Of a DNA stretch of 64,000 nt, positions 56,049-64,000 are shown piece after piece. A program made the translations under genes and the position numbers. Source of the stretch: Haemonchus contortus (lineage: Eukaryota; Nematoda; Chromadorea; Rhabditida; Trichostrongylidae); contig LS997567.1 of assembly GCA_000469685.2 (NCBI GenBank), forward strand, positions 9,571,104 to 9,635,103. The letters run 5' to 3'. How positions within the stretch are numbered: the stretch's first letter is position 1; every line of letters begins with the position of its first letter. The notes below the pieces were generated by a model. That model was given only the letters and a program-made list of their open reading frames with translations. It made no database searches and was not told the origin of the DNA.

Positions 56049-56423
56049 TTAGCGCGTTATATATAGTAAGATTATGAATCGGAGCTGGCAACAAAGTCAT
56101 CCTCTGACGTAATTCTCGTAATTCATTCATTGTTGCCAGCTCACTTGTATTCGCGCTGTAAGTATACACAAGAGCACCCAAGCCAGTAAAGTATACACCT
56201 GCATTAATCACGAAACCTCACATCAAATATAAACAGACAAAAGCTCGACACCTAGAAGAGCAAGCAACAACTAACCCGCCTTTAACGGCTTCTTTAGACA
56301 GGCGGCTGCAGTCTCTTTGGCGACTGTTCGATAGTCATCCGCTATTCTGCACCAATGCTCCACGAAACTCCGGCTGAGCCTCCGAAGAAGACTAGGAATA
56401 GGACTGGCAGCACTCATCCTGTG

Positions 56424-56425
56424 CT
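56424..56425 (-). promoter_or_regulatory. Candidate spliced-leader acceptor of TIMM29
   Basis: On the minus strand TTCTTTTCGATTCCTTAG stands six bases before the TIMM29 ATG, a pyrimidine-rich AG suited to trans-splicing about 100 bases after the MPDU1 polyadenylation signal. A second AG (CACAG) is one base before the ATG. Confidence 0.5.
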
Positions 56426-56530
56426 AAGGAATCGAAAAGAAATGTTCGCTGAGAAAACGACGAGGGAAAAACTAATCAAATGACAGGTATAGGAACCAAA
56501 CTTGTAATTTATCACACATGTATGAAACGC

Positions 56531-56536
56531 TTTATT
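56531..56536 (-). terminator. Candidate polyadenylation signal of MPDU1
   Basis: TTTATT on the + strand reads AATAAA on the minus strand, about 120 bases after the MPDU1 stop codon and about 107 bases before the TIMM29 acceptor. Confidence 0.55.
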
Positions 56537-56655
56537 GATGAACTCATTTCAAGGACTTCCTCACAGCCGAGAATCGGTAAACCACCTTACATGACCAGGA
56601 AATACTAGCAGACTTATGGAGGTCCACAATGACGAATGAATTCATCTTACTGAAC

Positions 56656-56804
56656 TTAGTGCACCTTCTTGCGCTTGTCTTCATTCCAGTAAAGGATGAA
56701 TTGAACAAAGAGTACAGCATTGAGAACCGCCGCAATTGCAAACGTGACGATCAATAATGTATCGCCGGTATCTTGCGCAGAAGTAAACACCCGCGCAACG
56801 GTTC
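56656..56804 (-). CDS. MPDU1: MPDU1 (Lec35) ortholog, last coding exon only
   Basis: MPDU1 is a multi-pass ER membrane protein with PQ-loop repeats, needed for use of dolichol-linked mannose and glucose in N-glycosylation, O-mannosylation and GPI synthesis. The exon follows a TTTCAG acceptor and ends at TAA. It encodes 49 residues beginning TVARVFTSAQDTGDTLLIVT, followed by a hydrophobic helix (FAIAAVLNAVLFVQFILYW) and a basic tail NEDKRKKVH. The ARxFTSxQxTGD block and the YWN-lysine-rich end match the C-terminus of the family. The split first codon would give Gly, as in relatives. Upstream exons are not visible in 56805-64000; that intron holds RTE copy 3, and the rest of the gene probably lies beyond the window. 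Confidence 0.87.
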
Positions 56805-58414
56805 CTGAAACAAAATGGAATACTCTACAAAAAAAACTTCTAAAAAATACATTATGGCCTCTCTACTGCGTAGTAATGTCAAGAAGTTTCGTTAAGACTT
56901 TAGGGTTCACCGTTATTGTATGTCAGCTGCGGGTCAAATATACAGGCTCACAGCACAAACAGTGTACGCTTTCAGCTCCACTTTTTTATGATGCATTAAG
57001 AACCTTTATCTGACTTTTCTCATGTCAGGGTTATGTATTGCCAATTTCTACTATTCACGCGAAGTTCGAACTGAAGATGTCACATGGAAAGAGAAATAGC
57101 ACCATAGAATCAGGCTTGGGAGGTTGGAAAAGAGTCAAGTCGAATTTTCGTTATCAGGACCATGACATAAAAATAAGCTTTTCTCAAGAACCTACTGAAC
57201 TGCACCTGCGGCCTGTATCACTTGTCGTCCCATTGATCATTTATTTCTCAGAGCGGGTGCCAGTAACGTCCCATTCGTCCTTGTCGCAAGACACAGTGGT
57301 CTAGTGGATTGTCGTCGCTTGAAGGCGTTACGAGGCGCAGCATTCCTTTCGTTCAGATCTTCAATGAGGAAGTGCAACGATCGCGGTGGCGTCCAACCTG
57401 GTATTCGTTTGACGTCCCGAGGGATACACTCAGTAACCGCCGCGGTCCAACGATCATAACGATAACGCATAAGGTGTCCGGCCCACCTGATCTTCGATTT
57501 CTTGGCGTAATCAACGCATCGCATCCCTGATCTCCGTTCGGTGACGGAGCTCGGAACTCCGGATTCCCTTCTGCACTTGCGTGTATAGGGAGATTCCGAG
57601 CATCGTCCTTTCCAAAGCGTGTTGAATGACGCTTACAGCATGTTCATCCTGCTTCCGTAGTCCAACTCCCCGAGGTGCAGGTCAAAGCACCAAGAACAGC
57701 AGCGTCGAAAAAGTGGGCGCGGAGCTTGATGTTCCTTGTCTTTTTCACTACTCTCTCGATATACATGAGTGCTCCCCATGCGGCACGTTTCCTTCAGCTC
57801 AGCTCACAGCTAGGTTCATCACGTTAACTTGTCGACCATGATAAACGTAGCTAGAGCATTGGAAGATATTCGTTCCGTTCAGCGTGAAAGAAGCATCAGG
57901 TACCATTCCTCGTGAACATCGTCTTCGTTGAGTTCAGTCTTGAGCCGATCTTTCCACAAGCGCTGACGAATTTGGCCAACACTCGTTCCGCCTGCACGAT
58001 GGTCGGTGTTATAAGCACGCTGTCGTCTGCAATGGAGGTGATGTAATAACAACCGTCGATAATCCCTCCCAAATCATCCCATTCCAATGACACATGATGT
58101 TCTCGAGTGCGGCACTAAAAAGTTTGGGTAAAATGACATCGCCTTGTCAAACAGTCCTTCCAGGTTGATAGTGCCTTCCTTATAAAATTACGAGATCCTG
58201 GCCGTACAGTTGTCGTAAAGCCCATAAAGCATCCTAATGTATTGACTTCTATCCAGGGCGTCGATTACCGCTGCTGCTTCGACAGTACCAAAGGCCTTCC
58301 CAAATCGATGAACGTCAGACACAATGCCATCCTGTATTCCCGCGATACTTCAATGAGTCTTGCAATAGTGTGGATGTGATCGATTGTGCTGAACGCTCTT
58401 TGGAACCCTGCTTA

Positions 58415-60414
58415 CAAGGGAAGGATACTTGGTCGCAGTGGCCATTCAAGATGAGATGTATACTCCCGTAGGTAGTTTCGAACGCTGATTTCAAATCTGT
58501 GTTCCAAATCTGCGAAACGATTCTGGGGACAAAGTTACGGGACCGATGCCTCCCCTGTGTTATAGCACTGTACCGGAAGGATCACCGAGTCGAGCAAACA
58601 CAGTTATGTGCAATGGTAGCCTAGCAGCTAGTACGGTGGGCTGGTAGACATGACATCAATGTTCGACTCCTTGATGCGTGCACTCGTTTTGCTTTTCCAT
58701 TAAAGGCGACCTAAGCGCTCGCAAAACGTTTTTGGGCTCAATGTTGGGTTTCAACAGGGCTCCCTACAATTTAGGACTTCGGGAATGCTGATCCAATAAG
58801 AAAATTTTCACAACTGTTGACCGAATAAACACGCCTCTTTACTACTGAAAGTCAAGATGGTGTTCCGAAATCTTCGGCAGCTCCCTGCACGTACGGTAGA
58901 CGGCGGTCGAATGACTCATCCGACCACCTTTGGGAATGATACGGTCCACACATTCTAGGAATACTGTCGCGCTTCCGAATCAGTGATACAAATTAACTGG
59001 CATTGTTGAAGAAATACTATAGGACAATAGTTTATCGCTGTGTGCACATATGATTATCCGCACATTCTTGAGGTAAACGTCCTCAAGGAGCCCTTTCATG
59101 AGGTAAACGTGGTGATGCGATGGGACATAATACAACGGATGTCCTCAAAACCGTGAATCCACTCACGAACTGTTTTGGATCCTCCCCCTATAGCCCTTAT
59201 CGCCCTATGAATTGTTTTGAATTTCCCCCTATGAGCCTTCATTGTTGAATTGAAGCGGTATCCAGTGGAAATAACTGTCGTGAAATGGGACTCCCATATT
59301 AATTTTATGATAACTAATCCTTTCAACTTATTCGCTAACCTCAATAAGTACGCACATCGACCCGCTTGTTTTGCACCTGGTAGTTGTGGCCACATCGTAA
59401 TTTGTCAATAATAGAATAACTCGATTCAAAGCTCATGCCCTCCTAATTTTCGTAGACAGCACTCTGTCGTGATGATGCAAAATGTGTTTCTCATGTTCGA
59501 AAAGTGCGTCTTCTTTTGAAACTTGAAATATAGGAGGATATTGACTCTTCTACCACCGCCATAAAATTGGAGCTCATGGGCCAGATCACAAACTTGAAGG
59601 CTACGTTTCACGTCGGAGCCTCTATATCCCCACAAACGTAGAAGGTTTCTATCACGAAGTCACGGATCCATCGTCGCTGTCATCATCAGGCAACCGCAGA
59701 CGATCATTGTGATCGCCTTTCACGAACTCGACTTCCACGCAAAGGGTAACGAGCTTGTTTTCATAGCATCGATGAGTACGATTCGAGAGCTCTTCAATCC
59801 TAGATGGTGCGCACGTTATGCTGCAAGAACGAAACCCCTTCATAAAGTATGATGACACCACATTCGTTCAGAAGATTCGCTGGTGACGTGTTGGAGAGCG
59901 TTTGATCCTATGAATCATTTGGAACCCTTCTTCTTCATGCCCCCCATTTTAAGCGAATATTTAGAATTTATTTTTTGCTCGAACAGAGCTCCACCTCATT
60001 CGGCCGGTTAGGGGCAAAAAAATTTTCCTTGTAGTACCTTTCCAGTGTTCCTAAATTGTGAAGTAGCCCTGTAGATGCCCAACATTGGGCCTAAAAACGT
60101 TTCGAAAGCGTTTAGGACGCATTTCATGGGAAAGCAAAAATAGCGCATGCATCAAGGTTCGACTGAACCTTGATGTCATGTCTACCGGTCCACCGCACTA
60201 GCCGCTAGGCCACCGTTGCACAGTACTGCACCTGCTCGACTCGGTAATGCGTTCGGTACAGTGCTATAACACAGGGGAGGCTTCGGTCCCGTAACTTTGT
60301 TCCCAGAATCGTTTCGCAGATTTGGAACACAGATTTGAAATCAGCGTTCGAAACCACCTACGGGGGTATACATCTCATCTTGAATGGCCACTGCGACCAA
60401 GTATCCTTCCCTTG
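58415..60414. mobile_element. 2,000-bp TIR element with TTA duplication
   Basis: The ends are CAAGGGAAGGATACTTGGTC and complement, with TTA at 58412-58414 and 60415-60417. The arms run about 350 bp and contain tRNA-like sequence. The 3-bp TTA duplication suggests PIF/Harbinger, but I recognise no transposase in the interior (59000-60050), so the class is open. It interrupts the reverse-transcriptase region of RTE copy 3. Confidence 0.8.
58612..58690 (+). other. tRNA-like sequence in left arm of the 2-kb TIR element
   Basis: TGGTAGCCTAGCAGCTAG resembles a pol III A box, and GTTCGACTCC (58661-58670) a B box, about 40 bases apart. The complement recurs in the right arm (about 60150-60220), where the A-box-like TGGCCTAGCGG is closer to consensus. 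No full cloverleaf, so not a tRNA gene. Confidence 0.5.
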
Positions 60415-61687
60415 TTAGTCTTATGGCTGTCCTGCATCTAATACTCTGCCAATCCTGTTGAAGATGACGCGTGTGAAGAGATTGCGGATTACAGACAGCA
60501 TGCAGTTTGGGCGTATCGTCGGGATCGCCTTTGTTATTGTGCAGCAACATGATCCTGCTAGTTTTCCATGACGTGGGCACTTTGCATACGGACAGAAGCC
60601 ACGTGTAGAGCCTAGCTAGATTTATGACGACAAGGGTTGGAAGTCTCTTTAAATGATCTGGTGTGATCCTATCAGGACCGGGCGCCATACAATTCTTCAT
60701 CGACGTGATGACATTTCATGTTTCGGAAAGAACTGAACGAGCGGTAAATCCGTCTCGCCTAAGACGGGATTTGGGCAGGTAGTCATGGCCGTCGAAGAAA
60801 TCAGAGTAGAAATACAGGTGACCTTCTCCATTGCCCTCCAAAATGCAGTAACTGCTCCGTCAGGACGACGTAAGGAGGTCATATTTGTCATGTTAATGGC
60901 GAGGCTCCAGCAGACTTCGCGAATGCCTTTTCCGGCATCGGCGACTTTTTGCACGAATTCTGGTTTTTACTCTCTCAGATCTCCTATACCACTTCTCTGA
61001 ATAGCTTCGCAAGTTCAGACATTAGCTGATGATTGCATCTGGCACGCGCGATGACATATCAACCCAAGAGTTCGAAGAAAAACGTCTCTTAGCTTCTTGC
61101 AGACTCTCCGCCTCCGCCAAGATGTTCGACAATTCAGTTGTATTCTTCATCGATGTTGTCGATAACTGAATCTTCCCAGACTCGCGAAGGAAGCGAAGTG
61201 GTCCCAGTTGATAAAGATCTTGGGTCTCCGTTCCACGTACTTTACAGCTCTCACTCTATCCACTGAAGGCAGAATCCAGCGCGGAGGAGACAATGGTCCG
61301 ATCCCACGTAGAAGTTCGGAACAAGTGCGACGTCAGTGAGGCAAAACATCCAATTGAAGACGATGTGGTCTATTTAATTATGGAACTCTCCACCAGGTAG
61401 ATCCCATATCCATCGCAAATGAGAGGGCTTCTGGAACTCAGAATTACCATCTGCAATGTGCAATGACATGAAGAACTGGGATAGTCCTTCGCCTTGTTCA
61501 ATCCATCGCGTTCCGCGAGTCTCGATATTTAGCTATGAAGCTGTCTAGCCGTTTTTTAGTGGCCAACTTTGGCGCTGAAATCACCAACGACCGTGAGGGA
61601 GTGTGGTCCTCTCCGGAGAACCTTTCGAAGACGCTTTCAGCTCCTCACCTTCGTACTTAATAATGGTGCGTAGGCAACATTTTTTTT

Positions 61688-62993
61688 ACCAGGGAGGGGT
61701 TTCAAATTCCCATGAAACTTTGGACAGGGACTTAGGTATATCGATAGAGTTTCTTATACAAACTACAAATATAGATCAAAACTGCAAATGCTCAAAGCAT
61801 GGAGACAGCGCCAACTCAAATACGGAGTTGCCCATAACGGCCGTAAGGGTCGCCGTGGCGCAGTGGCAGTGTTCTCCACCTTCAGGAGAGCGAGGTAGGT
61901 TCGCTTCCCGACGCCGCGACAACTTTGAAAAAGTTGCTTTATTTCAAAACAATTGGGCTACGCAAGCTGACGCGGGCCTCACATGTCCACATTCACACAT
62001 ATACGATCAGTATCAGTAGACTTCCTATTTTGCTTCTTCCTCTCCGTACCCATGTGACCTTTTTCAGCCCTCATCGTGCCTACGTGACGTTTTGTGGACG
62101 GACGCACAACCAGACACGCAAACTTAGCGCTTCACATACAGAAAAGATAAATGCTCCTATACCATTTTTTGTAACTAATTCAAGTCAGCGGCTTGTTTCG
62201 GCTATCATTCGTGACCATCGCACTTGGCTAAAAAGATTTCTTCACGTTCTTTCACTTCGTTACTGCGCATTACTCACTACTTTCAATTTTGCTTTTCACC
62301 GACATGATCCGCTTCTGGCATGGCACTGTTTTCCAGCCTCATCCGCAGCAGAGCGTACAGGAGCCGAAGTGACAGGAAACTGTGATCAAAACTTCCCGTT
62401 GTGACTCATTAGGCAGAAATTTCGAAGGCGGAAGCGAGGAGTCAAAAAATATTTGTGGTTCCTTTGAAAGTACAAACGAATGATGGTTTGCAACAATGAA
62501 CATTTTAGACCTTGCTGGACCAATTGCGCGGTTAATTAATTTGTTAGTTAGAGGTAAACAACTTTAGAGTCTTGTAAGACATGAAAAGAACGAATGCGGG
62601 GCAGAGGCTCTGCCATATTAGGCACGGGCTAGGACTGCTAAATGAGGACACACTGCAATCGCTAGCTCGAATTGATATAGTTACAAAAAGGGTATAGGAG
62701 CATTTACTCAAAAGAAAGCATGAACTTCTTTTTCAAAAACCTGCGTGACGTCAGGAAGCAAACCCTCGCCTGAAAAGGGAGAGCACTGTCACTGCGCCTT
62801 GGCGACCCTTGCGGCCATTTCAATTGGTACTACTTCTCCATGCTTGGAGAAGCAAACTTTCACGGCTAACAGCTTTTTTAGTAGACTCATTTAGCAGTTT
62901 TGATTTCTAAATTTGTAGATAGCATACGAAACTCTATCGATATACCTAGGGCTCTATCCAAACTCCGACGGGAAGTTGAGACCAGTCACTGGT
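61688..62993. mobile_element. 1.3-kb inverted-repeat element in RTE copy 3
   Basis: The left end ACCAGGGAGGGGTTTCAAAT and the right end (complement beginning ACCAGTGACTGGTCTCAAC) match. The match extends through GGTATATCGATAGAGTTTC (61735 and 62930) and an inner pair at 61838-61877 and 62776-62816. The target duplication is unclear because the left flank is a T run. Interior open frames (for example 61925-62404) show no recognisable domain. Confidence 0.7.
61849..61921 (+). other. tRNA-like sequence (degenerate)
   Basis: About 72 bases starting GTCGCCGTGGCGCAGTGG with a good A box (TGGCGCAGTGG), a B-box-like GGTTCGCTTCC, and ends GTCGC/GCGAC able to pair. A possible 5-bp anticodon stem (TCTCC/GGAGA) closes a 7-base loop, but position 33 is C instead of T and the T stem pairs poorly. 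Part of it is repeated inverted in the right arm of the same element, so it is best read as a tRNA-derived repeat. Confidence 0.45.
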
Positions 62994-64000
62994 TTGATCT
63001 GGGGTTGAGCTACATCTTTTCAGTAGTGGGCTTTCACACGAATTGATGTTCATAGCCAAGTGCGCATTGAAGAGGACACCTGCGCCGCCGACGTTTTTTG
63101 CTCTCGCATGCCCCAAGGAACAGTTCTTCTCCAGTCTCAAATAGAGCATGTAGCGGGCGATGTCTTTTCTTCTAGGTCAGTCCGATGACGTCGTACTTGA
63201 TCTCTCCACCTTTCACCATAAGATCCTCGATACACGCTTCCGATACAGGCGCTCGTGCGCTGAAATTACAGATTGCCAGCTCATTCCCTTTGAGCAGCCT
63301 ATTATGGCCCTGAGATACTAGCAGCCCCTCTCGAATGGTCCTACCCAACGCTGCCGTATTGGGGTTCTCTCAGGCTCAGGAGAATGAGACCCATTTATAT
63401 TACTGTTTTTGGCACATGGGTACCCACGAGTAGCTTTTCAAGCTCTAACGTCAGGGCTGGGATGAATCCGGGTAGCGAGTCACGCTATCCAAAAGTGGAC
63501 GAGGGACTTTGATTTTGGGGGCGGCCCTGAATCGCCTTTAGGATACTTCATAGCCAGTCGAATGCAAGCTTTTGGCTGAATCAATGGGCGGGATACCTAC
63601 TGCACCCGCAGGCCCACCCAACATGAATGCTTGGATACACCTGCGAGATACAGAAGGTATACTGGCCTTCTACAAAAGAAATAGGGATCCCATCCGCCGG
63701 ACCCATTTGTGTCTCTGGCAAGTACCGGCGACTTTTGTTCGGCAATTCACTTCCTTATCCTAGGGTCGCTTTGCGTAGCCTCGTCGCTAACCGAATAGAG
63801 ATTCTCCATTGAGGAAAATTATGAAAACTTACAACTTTTAAAATTATACAAAAAAATGTCCTGCGAGCGCTAGCATAAAATAATTCAAAAGTGCCTATCG
63901 AGAAACCAGCAGAGGGGATCGAATTCTAGCATGTCAGCTTTGACTAGCATCTCCATCCCACTTCAAAGAATTTCAGTTTACTTCTGCAAGGGTAAATCAG

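Larger units (their letters stand above)
54521..56071 (-). mobile_element. Non-autonomous Helitron inside TIMM29 exon 2
   Basis: Read on the minus strand it begins TCTTACTATATATAACGCG after a host A (56072) and ends GACTGG (a CTRR end) before a host T (54520). The hairpin GCCCGGC-GTTA-GCCGGGC lies 11 bases upstream of the end. A second hairpin of almost the same sequence lies about 30 bases further in. These are the Helitron hallmarks: A-T target, no target duplication, TC start, hairpin and CTRR end. The interior is a CA/TG microsatellite and a GC-rich minisatellite, with no Rep/helicase gene. Confidence 0.93.
50887..56417 (-). pseudogene. TIMM29: TIMM29 (Tim29) ortholog, two coding exons split by transposons
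   Basis: Tim29 is an inner-membrane subunit of the mitochondrial TIM22 carrier translocase. Coding blocks on the minus strand: exon 1 56417-56276; exon 2 56198-56072 plus 54520-54510; exon 3 54449-54395 plus 53112-53064; exon 4 51051-50887. Ignoring the insertions, phases agree throughout and give 182 residues (human about 260; the C-terminal tail is shorter). Matches to the family include GVYFTGLGALVY (membrane segment), LLPAPIHN-KES, LLLSQHRLHYYNFWFSSLLV and the signature HDVGFLGRWRWLDQKLNDYD. Exon 2 is split by a Helitron between bases of one Asn codon; exon 3 is split by a mariner at a TA within a Tyr codon. Intron 2 is GC-AG. As sequenced it cannot give the normal protein unless the insertions are removed from RNA. 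It could be a null allele, or an intact copy may lie elsewhere. Confidence 0.86.
57200..63805 (-). mobile_element. RTE-clade LINE copy 3, split by two insertions
   Basis: Segments in order on the minus strand: 5' region 63805-63150; endonuclease start 63149-62994 (GAGVLFNAHLAMNINS); endonuclease to reverse transcriptase 61687-60415 (MKNCMAPGPDRITPDHLKRL at about 60700); reverse transcriptase to 3' end 58414-57200 ([12 protein letters not shown] near 57500). The missing joints are occupied by elements at 61688-62993 and 58415-60414. Many stops and shifts. It lies in the MPDU1 intron, sense to that gene. Confidence 0.85.

Noticed and set aside
55659..56211. Histidine/threonine and cysteine/valine frames of 97-168 codons
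   Set aside because: They read through the CA-type microsatellite. The minus-strand frame that runs into it starts in real TIMM29 exon 2 but continues artificially into the Helitron.
61849..61921. Functional tRNA gene
   Set aside because: Position 33 is not T, the T stem pairs poorly, and part of the sequence is repeated inverted in the other arm of the element; it is tRNA-like only.
61925..62404. 159-codon open frame as a gene
   Set aside because: It lies inside a 1.3-kb inverted-repeat element, has low-complexity histidine/threonine-rich composition and no recognisable domain.

Overview
The window is nuclear DNA of a nematode, most likely a clade V strongylid such as a hookworm. The evidence is three host genes with short, in-phase nematode-type introns and TTTCAG-like acceptors, candidate spliced-leader sites, operon-like gene spacing, and many RTE, CR1, Penelope, Tc1/mariner, Helitron and foldback repeats. 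The species is inferred, not proven. Most of the sequence is mobile DNA. Nearly all single-frame ORFs longer than 60 codons are repeat-derived or chance.

Host genes. (1) A TMEM104-like multi-pass membrane protein of the amino-acid-transporter superfamily lies on the + strand at 20455-50445. It has 13 exons whose phases all agree and encode 494 residues. About 27 kb of its roughly 30 kb span is three introns filled with transposons. (2) A TIMM29 (Tim29) ortholog lies on the - strand at 50887-56417, convergent with TMEM104. Two of its four coding exons are split by cleanly inserted transposons: a Helitron in exon 2 and a DD37D mariner in exon 3. (3) The last exon of MPDU1 lies on the - strand at 56656-56804, about 240 bp upstream of TIMM29, in an operon-like arrangement. 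Weaker candidates are a + strand exon trio at 13534-15927, a - strand exon pair at 10377-10670, and a - strand exon pair at 52268-52529 that sits between inverted repeats.

Repeat layout. 1099-10047: three copies of one ~2.5-kb foldback element nested inside each other, with 9-bp target-site duplications for the two inner copies, plus three hAT-like MITEs (8-bp duplications) in the outermost copy. 10897-12481: a decayed Tc1-like element. 13-24 kb: short palindromic elements, two TTAA-bounded piggyBac-like MITEs and foldback relics. 24.5-26.6 kb: a Penelope-like element. 29.4-33.2 kb: an RTE copy holding an ~820-bp TGTA microsatellite and a CR1 fragment. 34158-39790: a Tc1-like element interrupted by a nearly complete RTE copy and a MITE. 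40.3-47.7 kb: a ~1.6-kb inverted duplication around CR1 remains and a Helitron-like segment. 53-56 kb: a mariner and a Helitron inside TIMM29. 57.2-63.8 kb: an RTE copy on the - strand split by a 2,000-bp TTA-duplicating element and a 1.3-kb inverted-repeat element, both carrying tRNA-like sequence in their inverted arms.

The three host genes show no obvious joint pathway. TIMM29 serves mitochondrial protein import, MPDU1 serves ER glycosylation, and TMEM104 is a membrane protein of unknown substrate. The most unusual features are the nest of dated insertions at the left end and the doubly interrupted TIMM29 gene.
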